Shown: positions 25,647 to 34,732 of the stretch, one piece after another
Numbering within the stretch: the first letter of the stretch is position 1
How the letters are laid out: each line of letters begins with the position of its first letter
Assembly (NCBI RefSeq): GCF_030406405.1
Contig: NZ_JAUEPL010000012.1
Span: forward strand, 60,402 to 124,401
DNA: 64,000 nucleotides
From: Streptomyces ficellus
GTDB taxonomy: Bacteria; Actinomycetota; Actinomycetes; Streptomycetales; Streptomycetaceae
Reading direction: 5' to 3'
Notes under the pieces: generated by a model
Databases searched by the model: none
The model's input: only the letters and a program-made list of their open reading frames with translations
Told to the model about the DNA's origin: nothing
Translations under genes and position numbers: made by a program

Positions 25647-28600
25647 GTGACCATTCGCCTCACCGACCCCGAGCAGCTCAAGGAGCTCCTCGGCATCCCG
25701 TTCACCCCGGAGCAGACGGCCTGCATCACCGCGCCGCCCGCCCCGCAGGTCATCGTGGCCGGAGCCGGTTCCGGCAAGACGACGGTGATGGCCGCCCGCG
25801 TGGTCTGGCTGGTCGGCACGGGCCAGGTCGCGCCCGAGCAGGTCCTCGGACTGACGTTCACCAACAAGGCGGCCGGTGAACTCGCCGAACGGGTGCGCAA
25901 GGCCCTGGTACGGGCCGGGGTCACCGACCCGGACGTCATCGACCCCGACAACCCGCCGGGCGAGCCGCGCATCTCCACGTACCACGCCTTCGCCGGGCAG
26001 CTGCTCACCGACCACGGCCTGCGCATCGGCCTGGAGCCCACCGCCCGCCTCCTCGCCGACGCCACGCGCTACCAGCTCGCCGCCCGGGTCCTGCGCGAGG
26101 CGCCCGGTCCGTACCCGACCCTGACCAGGTCGTTCCCCACGCTCGTCAGCGACCTGCTGGCCCTCGACGCGGAGCTCGCCGAACACCTCGTACGCCCCGC
26201 CGACCTCCTCGCGTACGACTCCGGCCTCCTCGCCGCCCTCGAAGGCGCCCGCCTGACCAACGCCGACCTGCGCAAGGTCCCCGAGGCGGCCGCCGCCCGC
26301 CGCCAGCTCACCGACCTGGTCGTCCGCTACCGCGACGCCAAGCGCGCCCGCGACCTGCTGGACTTCGGCGACCAGATCGCCCTGTCCGCCCGGCTCGCGC
26401 TGACCCGCCCGGAGGTGGGCGCGATCCTGCGCGACGAGTTCCGGGTCGTCCTCCTGGACGAGTACCAGGACACGTCCGTCGCCCAGCGGCTGCTGCTGTC
26501 CGGCCTGTTCGGCGGGGGCACCGGCCACCCCGTCACGGCCGTGGGCGACCCCTGCCAGGCGATCTACGGCTGGCGCGGAGCGTCCGTCGCGAACCTGGAC
26601 GACTTCCCCGAGCACTTCCCGTACGCGGACGGCAGCCCCGCCACCCGCTTCTCGCTCAGCGAGAACCGCCGCAGCGGTGGCCGCCTCCTGGACCTGGCCA
26701 ACGGGCTCGCCGAGCCCCTGCGGGCCATGCACCAAGGCGTCGAAGCCCTCCGTCCGGCGCCGGGCGCCGAGCGCGACGGCACCGTCCGGATCGCGCTGCT
26801 GCCCACCCAGGCCGAGGAGATCGCCTGGCTCGCCGACTCCATCGCCCACCTCGTACGCACGGGAAAGGAGCCCGGCGAGATCGCGGTCCTGTGTCGTACG
26901 GCGACCGATTTCCCCGAGATCCAGGCCGCCCTGGTCGCGCGGGACGTCCCCGTAGAGGTCGTCGGCCTGTCCGGGCTGCTGCACCTGCCGGAGGTCGCCG
27001 ATCTGGTCGCGGTCTGCGAAGTCCTCCAGGACCCGGGCGCCAACGCCTCCCTGGTGCGCCTCCTCACCGGCCCGCGCTGGCGGATCGGCGCCCGGGACCT
27101 GGCGCTGCTGGGCCGGCGTGCCCGGCTGCTGGTCCACCGGTCGGGGGACGACGCCGACGCCGACCCCGACGAGCGCCTGGCGGCGGCGGTCGAAGGCGTG
27201 GACCCGGCGGAGGTCATCTCGCTGGCGGACGCCCTTGACACCTTCCTCGACCCGGCCGGTCACGACGACGACCTGCCCTTCTCCGCCGAGGCCAGGGTCC
27301 GTTTCGCCCGCCTCGCCACCGAGCTGCGCGACCTGCGGCGCTCCCTGGCCGACCCCCTGATGGACGTCCTGCACCGGGTCCTGGCCACCACCGGCCTGGA
27401 GGTCGAGCTGGCCGCCTCCCCGCACGCCCTGGCCGCCCGCCGCCGTGAGACGCTCTCGAACTTCCTCGACATAGCCGCCGGTTTCGCCTCCCTCGACGGC
27501 GACGCGACGCTGCTGGCCTTCCTCGGCTTCCTGCGCACCGCGGCGCAGTACGAGAAGGGCCTCGACAACGCCCTGCCGGGCGGCGAGAACACGGTCAAGG
27601 TCCTGACCGCGCACAAGTCCAAGGGCCTGGAGTGGGACGTGGTCGCCGTCCCCGGCCTGGTCGCCACGCAGTTCCCCAGCACCAGGTCCCGCGAGTCCTG
27701 GACGGCCCAGCCCCAGGTCCTCCCGCACGCCCTGCGCGGCGACGCCCCCACCCTTCCGGCGATCGACGAGTGGGACGCGAAGTCCCTGAAGTCCTTCAAG
27801 GACGCCATGAAGGACCACCAGCACACCGAGGAACTGCGCCTCGGGTACGTGACCTTCACCCGCCCCCGCTCCCTCCTGCTGGGCTCGGCCCACTGGTGGG
27901 GCCCCACCCAGAAGCGCCCGCGCGGCCCGTCCCCGTTCCTGCACGCGCTGTACGAGCACTGCGCGGCGGGTTTCGGCGACATCGAGGTCTGGGCCGGCGA
28001 ACCGGCCGAGGACGCCGAGAACCCGACGCTCCACGAGTCCACGGCCGACCGCGCCTGGCCGCTCCCGCTGGACCCCACCTCGCTCGCCCGGCGGCGCGCG
28101 GCCGCCGACAAGGTCCTGGAGTACCTGGACTCCCCTGCGGACCCCGTGCCCCCCGGCGCCCCGACGGCGACGACCTCTCCGGAACCGGAAGGCCCGGGCC
28201 CCGACCACCGGGACCATCCGAACCACCCGGACCACCGGGACCCCCCGGACGACCTGGAGCACCGGAACCACCCCGACGACCCCGGCCACCCGGACCACCG
28301 GAACCCCCCGGACCCCCCGGAGCACCTGAACCACCGGAACCACCCTGACGACCCGGACCACCCGGATCCGGGCTACCCCGACGACCCCGGCCACCCCGAC
28401 CCTGACGAGCCGTGGCCCGACGACCTCGCGGACTGGGACGACTGGGCGACCGGGCTGCCAGGCGCGCCCCTACCCGGACCCGGCGAACCCGGCGAACCCG
28501 GCGGAGCCGCCCCCGTCCCGCCGGCGAACGCCGCCCCGTACGCCGACGTGCCCGCGACCCCGTACGCCGACGTGCCCGCCCCTCGGCGTGGCGACGCCGA

Positions 28601-29417
28601 CGCCGGGGGTGCCGCGGCGCGCGCGCCGGAGGCCGGCGGCCGGGGGCCCGGGGGCCCGTCCACGCGGCGGGGGGAACACCTCGCCCCCGAAGAGGCCCGC
28701 ACCATCGCCTCCTGGGACCGCGACCTCGACGCCCTCACCGGCGAGCTCCTCCGCGCCCGCGCCACCACCCGCGACGTCCCCCTCCCGCCGTCCCTGTCCG
28801 CCTCCCAGCTGCTGCGTCTCGCCGCCGACCCGGACGGTTTCGCGCAGGAACTGGCCCGCCCCATGCCGCGCCCGCCGCAGCCCGCCGCCCGGCGCGGTAC
28901 GCGGTTCCACGCGTGGGTGGAGGCGCGGTTCGAGGCACTGCCGCTGCCCATGCTCGGCCCCGACGAACTGCCCGGCGGCGAGGTGTTCGCCGACGAGCCC
29001 GAGATCACCGACGAGCGGGACCTCGCCGCCCTCAAGGAGGCGTTCGAGAACACCGCGTACGCCCACCGCACTCCCTACCGTGTGGAGGCACCCTTCCAGC
29101 TGGCTCTGGCCGGCCGCGTGGTCCGGGGCCGTATCGACGCCGTCTACCGCGACAGCGACCCGGCCACCGGAGCCCCCACCTACGAGATCGTGGACTGGAA
29201 GACCAGCCGTTCCCGTACCGCCGACCCCCTCCAGCTCGCGGTCTACCGCCTGGCCTGGGCGGAGCAGCACGACCTGCCGCTCTCCGCGGTCACGGCCGCC
29301 TTCGTCTACGTACGCACGGGCGAAGTGGTCCGCCCCGACCACCTGCCCGGGCGCGCCGGGATCGAGGCCATCCTGCTCCGTGGGACGGCCGACGAGACGA
29401 CCGACGAGGCCGGATAG
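25647..29417 (+). CDS. adnB: AdnB-like helicase-nuclease subunit with long His/Asp/Pro-rich insert
   Basis: UvrD-type motor: Walker A AGAGSGKTT (about residue 42), FTNKAAGEL, LLDEYQDTSVAQR, VGDPCQAIYGWRGA, SENRRSGGRLL and LTAHKSKGLEWDVVAVPGL. The C-terminal nuclease has GRIDAVYRDSDP and YEIVDWKTSR (PD-(D/E)XK), without the Cys staple of AdnA. It should pair with AdnA to unwind and resect DNA ends; mycobacterial AdnB supplies the main motor. Total 1256 residues is longer than mycobacterial AdnB, because of a repetitive linker at about residues 850-920 and a further Gly/Pro/Ala-rich stretch. GTG 25647 is used; TTG 25641 is possible. Confidence 0.9.
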   Translation: MTIRLTDPEQLKELLGIPFTPEQTACITAPPAPQVIVAGAGSGKTTVMAARVVWLVGTGQVAPEQVLGLTFTNKAAGELAERVRKALVRAGVTDPDVIDPDNPPGEPRISTYHAFAGQLLTDHGLRIGLEPTARLLADATRYQLAARVLREAPGPYPTLTRSFPTLVSDLLALDAELAEHLVRPADLLAYDSGLLAALEGARLTNADLRKVPEAAAARRQLTDLVVRYRDAKRARDLLDFGDQIALSARLALTRPEVGAILRDEFRVVLLDEYQDTSVAQRLLLSGLFGGGTGHPVTAVGDPCQAIYGWRGASVANLDDFPEHFPYADGSPATRFSLSENRRSGGRLLDLANGLAEPLRAMHQGVEALRPAPGAERDGTVRIALLPTQAEEIAWLADSIAHLVRTGKEPGEIAVLCRTATDFPEIQAALVARDVPVEVVGLSGLLHLPEVADLVAVCEVLQDPGANASLVRLLTGPRWRIGARDLALLGRRARLLVHRSGDDADADPDERLAAAVEGVDPAEVISLADALDTFLDPAGHDDDLPFSAEARVRFARLATELRDLRRSLADPLMDVLHRVLATTGLEVELAASPHALAARRRETLSNFLDIAAGFASLDGDATLLAFLGFLRTAAQYEKGLDNALPGGENTVKVLTAHKSKGLEWDVVAVPGLVATQFPSTRSRESWTAQPQVLPHALRGDAPTLPAIDEWDAKSLKSFKDAMKDHQHTEELRLGYVTFTRPRSLLLGSAHWWGPTQKRPRGPSPFLHALYEHCAAGFGDIEVWAGEPAEDAENPTLHESTADRAWPLPLDPTSLARRRAAADKVLEYLDSPADPVPPGAPTATTSPEPEGPGPDHRDHPNHPDHRDPPDDLEHRNHPDDPGHPDHRNPPDPPEHLNHRNHPDDPDHPDPGYPDDPGHPDPDEPWPDDLADWDDWATGLPGAPLPGPGEPGEPGGAAPVPPANAAPYADVPATPYADVPAPRRGDADAGGAAARAPEAGGRGPGGPSTRRGEHLAPEEARTIASWDRDLDALTGELLRARATTRDVPLPPSLSASQLLRLAADPDGFAQELARPMPRPPQPAARRGTRFHAWVEARFEALPLPMLGPDELPGGEVFADEPEITDERDLAALKEAFENTAYAHRTPYRVEAPFQLALAGRVVRGRIDAVYRDSDPATGAPTYEIVDWKTSRSRTADPLQLAVYRLAWAEQHDLPLSAVTAAFVYVRTGEVVRPDHLPGRAGIEAILLRGTADETTDEAG
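28198..28400 (+). repeat. Degenerate repeat encoding a His/Asp/Pro-rich linker in adnB
   Basis: About 200 nt built from variants of GACCACCCGGACCACCGG encode a polar stretch of HPDD, HRNPP and PDHP units with no hydrophobic residues. It separates the helicase domain from the nuclease domain of AdnB. On the DNA level it is purine/pyrimidine biased (C-rich on the plus strand). Confidence 0.8.
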
Positions 29418-29427
29418 GCTCAAGGGC

Positions 29428-30834
29428 ATGAGCGACACCCCGGACAGCGCCGTCCCGACCGTACGTGCGTACGTGGAGCAGCACCGCGCCGCCTTCCTCG
29501 ACGACCTCGCCGAGTGGCTGCGCATCCCGTCCGTGTCGGCGCAGCCGGTGCACGCCCCGGACGTACGGCGCAGTGCCGAGTGGCTCGCCATGAAGCTGAA
29601 GGAGACGGGCTTCCCGGTCGCGGAGGTCTGGGAGACGCCCGGCGCACCCGCCGTCTTCGCCGAGTGGCCCTCGGGTGACGAGGACGCGCCCACGGTCCTG
29701 GTCTACGGCCACCACGACGTGCAGCCCGCCGCCCGCGAGGACGGCTGGGACACGGATCCCTTCGAGCCGGTGATCCGCGAAAACCGGCTCCACGCGCGCG
29801 GTGCGGCCGACGACAAGGGCCAGGTGTTCTTCCACACCCTGGGTGTGCGCGCGCACCTGGCGCTGACCGGCCGCACGGCCCCCGCCGTCAACCTCAAGCT
29901 GCTCGTGGAGGGCGAGGAGGAGTCCGGGTCGCCGCACTTCCGGGCGCTGGTCGAGGAGCACCGCGCCCGCCTCGCCGCCGATGTCGTGATCGTCTCGGAC
30001 ACGGGCATGTGGTCGGAGACGACGCCCACGGTCTGCACCGGCATGCGCGGCCTGGCCGACTGCGAGATCGACCTGTACGGACCCGACCAGGACATCCACT
30101 CGGGTTCCTTCGGTGGCGCCGTACCGAACCCGGCCACGGTCGCCGCCCGCCTCGTCGCCGCGCTGCACGACGAGGACGAGCGCGTCACGATCCCCGGCTT
30201 CTACGACAACATCGCGGAACTCACCGACGCGGAGCGGGAGCTGATCGCCGAGCTGCCCTTCGACGAGGCGTCCTGGCTGGCCACGGCCGCGTCGCACGGC
30301 ACCCTCGGGGAGGCCGGCTACTCCACCCTGGAGCGCGTCTGGGCCCGCCCCACCGCCGAGGTCAACGGCATCGGCGGCGGCTATCAGGGCCCCGGCGGCA
30401 AGACGATCATCCCGTCGTCCGCCCACCTGAAACTGTCGTTCCGCCTGGTCGCCGGTCAGGACCCGGACAAGATCGAGGCGGCCGTACGCGACTGGGTCGC
30501 GGCCCGCGTCCCGGCCGGCATCCGCCACGAGATCACCTTCGGCGCCGCCACCCGCCCCTGCCTCACCCCGCTCGACCACCCCGCCCTGAAGGCCGTCGTA
30601 CGGTCGATGAGCCGGGCCTTCGACGGCGCGAAGATCCGCTTCACGCGCGAGGGCGGCTCTGGCCCGGCCGCCGACCTCCAGGACGTACTGGCCGCGCCCG
30701 TGCTCTTCCTGGGCATCTCCGTACCGTCCGACGGCTGGCATTCGCCCAACGAGAAGGTCGAGCTGGACCTGCTCCTCAAGGGCGTGGAGACCACCGCCCA
30801 CCTGTGGGGCGACCTGTCCGCCGTACTCCGCTGA
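29428..30834 (+). CDS. M20-family dipeptidase/metallopeptidase
   Basis: Zinc exopeptidase of 468 residues. Metal site blocks are in order: YGHHDVQPA (first His and the following Asp), RGAADDKGQ (bridging Asp), EGEEESGSP (general-base Glu and metal Glu), SDTGMW and a late His in DGWHSPNEKVEL. The lid/dimerisation domain occupies about residues 190-340 with DIHSGSFGG. The family hydrolyses dipeptides and similar N-acyl amino acids in the cytoplasm. ATG 29428 follows CAAGGG. It begins 10 nt after adnB, so it may be read in the same transcript, but no functional link is obvious. Confidence 0.92.
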   Translation: MSDTPDSAVPTVRAYVEQHRAAFLDDLAEWLRIPSVSAQPVHAPDVRRSAEWLAMKLKETGFPVAEVWETPGAPAVFAEWPSGDEDAPTVLVYGHHDVQPAAREDGWDTDPFEPVIRENRLHARGAADDKGQVFFHTLGVRAHLALTGRTAPAVNLKLLVEGEEESGSPHFRALVEEHRARLAADVVIVSDTGMWSETTPTVCTGMRGLADCEIDLYGPDQDIHSGSFGGAVPNPATVAARLVAALHDEDERVTIPGFYDNIAELTDAERELIAELPFDEASWLATAASHGTLGEAGYSTLERVWARPTAEVNGIGGGYQGPGGKTIIPSSAHLKLSFRLVAGQDPDKIEAAVRDWVAARVPAGIRHEITFGAATRPCLTPLDHPALKAVVRSMSRAFDGAKIRFTREGGSGPAADLQDVLAAPVLFLGISVPSDGWHSPNEKVELDLLLKGVETTAHLWGDLSAVLR

Positions 30835-30871
30835 AGAGACACCCACCCACCCGGGGGAGTTGGAAGCACCA

Positions 30872-31819
30872 GTGAGCATCCTGAGCAACGAGGCCGGGCA
30901 CCGTCCGATCGTCCTCACCGCCCCGAGCGGCATCGACCGCGCCGCCCACCACCGTCTGGACGAGGCGTGGCTGGCCGCGGCGTGGAGCCACCCCACGACC
31001 CGGGTGTTCGTGGTCTCCGGCGGGCAGGTGCTGATAGACGACACCCCCGACGGCCGCACCGAACTGGTGATGACCCCGTCCTTCGAGGCGCCCGTCACCG
31101 AGACGCACCGGTACTTCCTGGGCAGGGACGAGGACGGCGTCAGCTACTTCGCCCTCCAGAAGGACGCCCTGCCCGGTCGCATGGACCAGTCGGCCCGCCC
31201 GGCGGGTCTGCGCGAGGCGGGGCTGCTGCTGTCGCCGCGTGACGCGGGACTGATGGCGCACGCCGTGGCACTGGAGAACTGGCAGCGGTTGCACCGGTTC
31301 TGCTCGCGCTGCGGCGAGCGCACGGTGATCGCTGCCGCGGGCCACATCCGCCGCTGCCCGGCCTGCGGCGCCGAGCACTACCCGCGTACGGACCCGGCGG
31401 TGATCATGCTGGTGACGGACGAGGAGGACCGGGCGCTGCTGGGCCGCCAGGTCCACTGGCCCGAGGGCCGCTTCTCTACGCTCGCGGGCTTCGTCGAGCC
31501 GGGTGAGTCGATCGAGCAGTCGGTGGCCCGGGAGGTCTTCGAGGAGGCCGGGGTGACGGTCGGCGAGGTGGAGTACGTCGCCAGCCAGCCCTGGCCCTTC
31601 CCGTCGAGCCTGATGCTGGGCTTCATGGCGCGGGCCACGTCGTCCGAGATCAACGTGGACGGGGACGAGATCGAGGAGGCCCGCTGGTTCTCCCGGGAGG
31701 AGCTGCGGGCCGCGTTCGAGTCCGGCGAGGTCCTTCCCCCGTACGGAATCTCGATCGCGGCCCGTCTGATCGAGCTCTGGTACGGCAAGCCGCTGCCGAA
31801 GCCCGGAAACGTCGCCTGA
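30872..31819 (+). CDS. nudC: NAD+ diphosphatase NudC (NADH pyrophosphatase)
   Basis: Splits NADH/NAD+ to NMN and AMP and, in bacteria, removes the NAD cap from RNA. A zinc ribbon with four Cys (CSRCGERT ... CPACGAEH, about residues 143-172) lies between the N-terminal domain and the Nudix domain. The Nudix box is GFVEPGESIEQSVAREVFEEAGV, matching Gx5Ex7REUxEExGU. The post-box SQPWPFPSSLMLGF (SQPWPFPxS) is the NADH-specific signature. GTG 30872 is chosen because GGAAG lies 5 nt upstream. In relatives it is near mrx1 and uvrD2; here 15 kb of secretion genes separates them. Confidence 0.95.
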   Translation: MSILSNEAGHRPIVLTAPSGIDRAAHHRLDEAWLAAAWSHPTTRVFVVSGGQVLIDDTPDGRTELVMTPSFEAPVTETHRYFLGRDEDGVSYFALQKDALPGRMDQSARPAGLREAGLLLSPRDAGLMAHAVALENWQRLHRFCSRCGERTVIAAAGHIRRCPACGAEHYPRTDPAVIMLVTDEEDRALLGRQVHWPEGRFSTLAGFVEPGESIEQSVAREVFEEAGVTVGEVEYVASQPWPFPSSLMLGFMARATSSEINVDGDEIEEARWFSREELRAAFESGEVLPPYGISIAARLIELWYGKPLPKPGNVA

Positions 31820-31836
31820 CGCGCGCCGGTACGGCG

Positions 31837-31884
31837 GGCCCCGCCCCTCGGCCCCGCCGAGCGGCCGGGGCAGCGGGCGGGGCC
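31837..31884. terminator. Nested hairpin between convergent nudC and lipoprotein genes
   Basis: Outer arms 31837-31846 and 31875-31884 (10 bp) enclose inner arms 31851-31856 and 31866-31871. It lies between two converging stop codons. There is no T run. Confidence 0.5.
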
Positions 31885-31903
31885 GGGCGGGTAACCGGGC
31901 CGG

Positions 31904-33241
31904 TCATCCCACCGCGGGGTACGCCTCCAGGCTGCCCATGTTGCCCTTGACCAGGCCGACGGTGCCATCGACCAACGCCGGGGCCACCCCCGGCTTCACC
32001 TCGCGGTCCGCACCGGTGCGCGCGTCCAGGACCACGGGCCCGCCGCCCTCCACCTCGCCGTACACGGCGCCGTGCCAGACGGCCGTGACCTCCAGCGACT
32101 TGCGGTCTTCGGTGGGCAGCGCCCACAGCTGCTTGCCGGAGATGGCGTCGTAGGCGTGCACGCGCTCATAGGTGTACGCGATGCCGCACACGACGACACC
32201 ACGTTCGTCGAAGGCGCACACCCAGTCCTCCGTGTCGGTGGACCCGTCGAGGGGCAGGCGGACACGCGGCTTGCCCGTCCTGGCGTCGATGACGTCCACG
32301 GAGTCGTCCCCGAAGTCACCGAAGGGGGACGAGTACGTCGCCTCGACCTGGACGGTACCGGTGCCGATGGACCGCGCCTTGAGCGTGTTGCTCCTCGCGT
32401 ACTGCTCCCAGAGCGTGCCGCCGTCCTTCGGCGACAGGCCCACCAGCCGGGTGAACTCGGGCGTGAACGGCTGGTCGTGGGGCTCGACCTTGATCTCCTC
32501 GGAGCTCTTGACCACGCCGATGACCGCTCCGCCGCTGTAGACGGGGTCGGTCAGACCGGCGCCCTGCTTGTCCCACAGCTTCTTCCCGGTCGCCGGGTCG
32601 AGCGCCCACACGGAGCCCTCGTCGGAGAAGACGGCCGCACTGCTGTCGGCGCCGATGAGCATCCCCGGAGCGTCGATCACCTCGCTCCACTGCTTGGCGC
32701 CGGAACGGGGGTCAAAAGCCACGACCGCCGTCGACGATGCCGACTCCTTCGAGGTGCCGGTACCGCCCGTCACCGTGCGCACGGCGGCGATCACCACGGT
32801 ACGGCCCGGGAGTTGGACCACCACGGGGACCGGAACCTCCGCCACCGGACGGTCACTGAGCGGGGCGGACCAGACGACCTTGCCATTCGCGGTGTCGTAG
32901 GCGGACACCCGCTTGCCGTCCGCCGCGTAGGCGATCCCCTTGTGCAGGGCGAACGAGGCCCGGCTGAACCGGGTCTGGCCCACGTCCTCCGGTGACACCT
33001 TCAGGGCGTCCGGCAGCCGGGTGTCCTTCCGGGCGTCGAACCTCACCGGCGGGTCATAGCTCTTACGCGGTGCGGGGGACGGTGACGCGGAGGCGGACGG
33101 CGACGCCTTCGGACCGGCCTGGCCGCCCCCGCCCGCGCCCGCTTCGTCGCTTCCGCCGCACGCGGTGAGGGCGCCTCCTATGAGGGCGGCCGTGGCCAGC
33201 GCGGTCAGTGGTCGTCGGGATCGCACAGAGGAGCCTTTCAT
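31904..33241 (-). CDS. Lipoprotein with PQQ-like beta-propeller
   Basis: 445 residues. The signal peptide ends in the lipobox LTACGG (Cys near residue 24), then a Ser/Pro/Ala spacer. The mature part contains repeated propeller blades of the PQQ type: RVSAYDTANGKVVWSAP, VVAFDPRSGAKQWSEV, VWALDPATGKKLWDKQ, VHAYDAISGKQLWALP and a final VVLDARTG. It should sit on the outer face of the membrane and act as a scaffold or binding protein. It starts 10 nt after the RelA-like gene (ATG 33241 or the adjacent ATG 33244), so it ends the leftward secretion operon. No enzyme activity is implied. Confidence 0.85.
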   Translation of the reverse strand: MKGSSVRSRRPLTALATAALIGGALTACGGSDEAGAGGGGQAGPKASPSASASPSPAPRKSYDPPVRFDARKDTRLPDALKVSPEDVGQTRFSRASFALHKGIAYAADGKRVSAYDTANGKVVWSAPLSDRPVAEVPVPVVVQLPGRTVVIAAVRTVTGGTGTSKESASSTAVVAFDPRSGAKQWSEVIDAPGMLIGADSSAAVFSDEGSVWALDPATGKKLWDKQGAGLTDPVYSGGAVIGVVKSSEEIKVEPHDQPFTPEFTRLVGLSPKDGGTLWEQYARSNTLKARSIGTGTVQVEATYSSPFGDFGDDSVDVIDARTGKPRVRLPLDGSTDTEDWVCAFDERGVVVCGIAYTYERVHAYDAISGKQLWALPTEDRKSLEVTAVWHGAVYGEVEGGGPVVLDARTGADREVKPGVAPALVDGTVGLVKGNMGSLEAYPAVG

Positions 33242-33251
33242 CATGTCGTCG

Positions 33252-34235
33252 TCACAGGCGGGGGCCCTTGGGGCCCTGCTTGAGGTCGGGCAGCGGCGAG
33301 TCGGTGAGCGAAGGCGCGTGGTTCTGCGTGCGCTGTGCCGGAAGCCCCGGAGCGGCCGGGGGAGTGATGCGATCACGCAGGCTGGGCCCGTCGTCCTCCA
33401 GCAGGGCCGCCAGGTCCTCGCTGACCTCCGCGTCCACGGGCGCGGTGGCCGTGGCCCCGGCCGCCTTCGCCTCGTTGCCGGCGCGTACTTCCGCCTCGTA
33501 GGCCCGGACCTCCTCGATGATCTGGGGCCGCACCGCGGGGTTGAGCGTGGCCCGGACCTTGCGCTCCCCGAGCTCCTCGACGCCTGGCGGTATCGGGACG
33601 TTCTGGTAGCGCTCGTTCTGGAGGAGGTCGATCGCCTGCTCGTACTCCTTCGCGAGTTCCGGATCGTTCTCGAACTTCTTCGCATAGGTGTTGGCCCGGG
33701 AGATCTCGTACAGCTCGTGGTTGTCCATCTTCGCCCGGAAGCTCTCCGGCGTATGGAACTGGAGCTCGAACTTCTCGGCTCTCTCGGCGTGTTCCCAGGT
33801 CGTGTTGAGGCCCTTGTACACCGGGTCTTCCCAGGTGTTCTTCTCCGATCCCGGGACCGGCCGGTACCCCTGCTCACGCAGCTGCTCGTACACCTGCTTC
33901 GTGCCGGCGGTGTACTCCTCGGCGGGGAACGTCAGGGTGTAGCGGTGGAGGTCGTTGTTCTTCGACAACGGCTTCTCGACCGGGACACCGCGCATCGCGG
34001 GCTCCGCGACCTTGCGGCGCAGAGAGTCGAGGCCCTTGAGCGAGTACTCCAGCCCCTCGAGTCGGCCGCCCCGGCCGGCGACCGACGACTGCATCGCTCG
34101 CATCTTGCGGTCGAGCTCGGCCTGGACCTTCCGGGCCTCCTGCCAGCGGTCGGTGACGACCTTGTTCTGCTCAGGCGTGAGCCGGAAGCCGGAATCGGTT
34201 CCTTCGCCGCGCCATGCCCCCGTGTCGTCGATCAC
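33252..34235 (-). CDS. RelA/SpoT synthetase-like domain protein, candidate secreted effector
   Basis: 327 residues. The middle reproduces the motif order of (p)ppGpp synthetase-fold enzymes: YSLKGLDSLRRKV (Lys67, Ser71, Lys75, like RxKxxxSxxxK), NNDLHRYTLTF (Asp95, Arg98, the metal Asp strand), QGYRPV with YKGLNTTW (Tyr140, like GYRSLH), and FELQFHTPESF (Glu157, Gln159, like EIQIRT) followed by DNHELYE. No HD hydrolase, TGS or ACT domain is present. The first 60 residues are coiled-coil-like and the last 80 are Pro/Ala-rich. ATGA overlap couples it to the 166-aa gene, within the operon of a VirD4-type coupling protein. It may be a nucleotide-synthetase toxin; the fold call is by eye. Confidence 0.6.
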   Translation of the reverse strand: MIDDTGAWRGEGTDSGFRLTPEQNKVVTDRWQEARKVQAELDRKMRAMQSSVAGRGGRLEGLEYSLKGLDSLRRKVAEPAMRGVPVEKPLSKNNDLHRYTLTFPAEEYTAGTKQVYEQLREQGYRPVPGSEKNTWEDPVYKGLNTTWEHAERAEKFELQFHTPESFRAKMDNHELYEISRANTYAKKFENDPELAKEYEQAIDLLQNERYQNVPIPPGVEELGERKVRATLNPAVRPQIIEEVRAYEAEVRAGNEAKAAGATATAPVDAEVSEDLAALLEDDGPSLRDRITPPAAPGLPAQRTQNHAPSLTDSPLPDLKQGPKGPRL

Positions 34236-34732
34236 AGATCGGTCGCTCCGCTCACGCCGCGGACCTGCCGCAGCAGACGCTCGGCCTCATCCGGGGTGAC
34301 CTCGGCGAGATACGTCAACTCGTCGGCCCGCGCACTGAAGTGGTCGAAGACCCGGGCTGTCGGCTCCCACGTGTTGGTGGCCATGAAGGCCTCGTCGTAA
34401 ATCCGCTCGGGGCTGCGCCGCCGCCGCACCACCGAGTAGGGCGCCTCACCGGCGCGCCAGGCCGCCTCGTCCTCGTACTCCGCCCAGTACCGCACCCACC
34501 CCTGGCGGTCCGCCTCCAGCTCCTTGGCGCGCTCCGCCGTCACCGGGTGCAGCGCCTCCGGCAGTGGCTGCTGCCTGACGGGGTTGTCCCCGCCCACCCT
34601 GCGCCACTCCCAGGTGAGCAGGGACAGGTACTCCCAGGAGTCGCCGCTGCGCCGCCACAGGCTGCTCGGCCGCTCCACGGTGTAGCCGGGATCGGTGTCG
34701 ACGAAATACTCGTACTCGTACTGCTCGCTCAT
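34232..34732 (-). CDS. Unknown 166-aa protein between RelA-like and DUF4913-like genes
   Basis: An acidic, aromatic-rich soluble protein beginning MSEQYEYEYFVDTDPGYTVE, with many Trp/Tyr (SSLWRRSGDSWEYLSLLTWEW) and a helical C-terminal third (ADELTYLAEVTPDEAERLLR). No membrane segment, signal or known catalytic motif is seen. Both ends overlap neighbours by 4 nt (ATGA at 34232-34235 and at 34729-34732), so it is produced in step with the RelA-like protein that follows. An immunity or chaperone role is possible from position, size and charge; nothing in the sequence proves it. Confidence 0.75.
   Translation of the reverse strand: MSEQYEYEYFVDTDPGYTVERPSSLWRRSGDSWEYLSLLTWEWRRVGGDNPVRQQPLPEALHPVTAERAKELEADRQGWVRYWAEYEDEAAWRAGEAPYSVVRRRRSPERIYDEAFMATNTWEPTARVFDHFSARADELTYLAEVTPDEAERLLRQVRGVSGATDL

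Noticed and set aside
28198..28400. CRISPR-like array
   Set aside because: The repeats are degenerate, have no spacer structure and lie in frame inside adnB.
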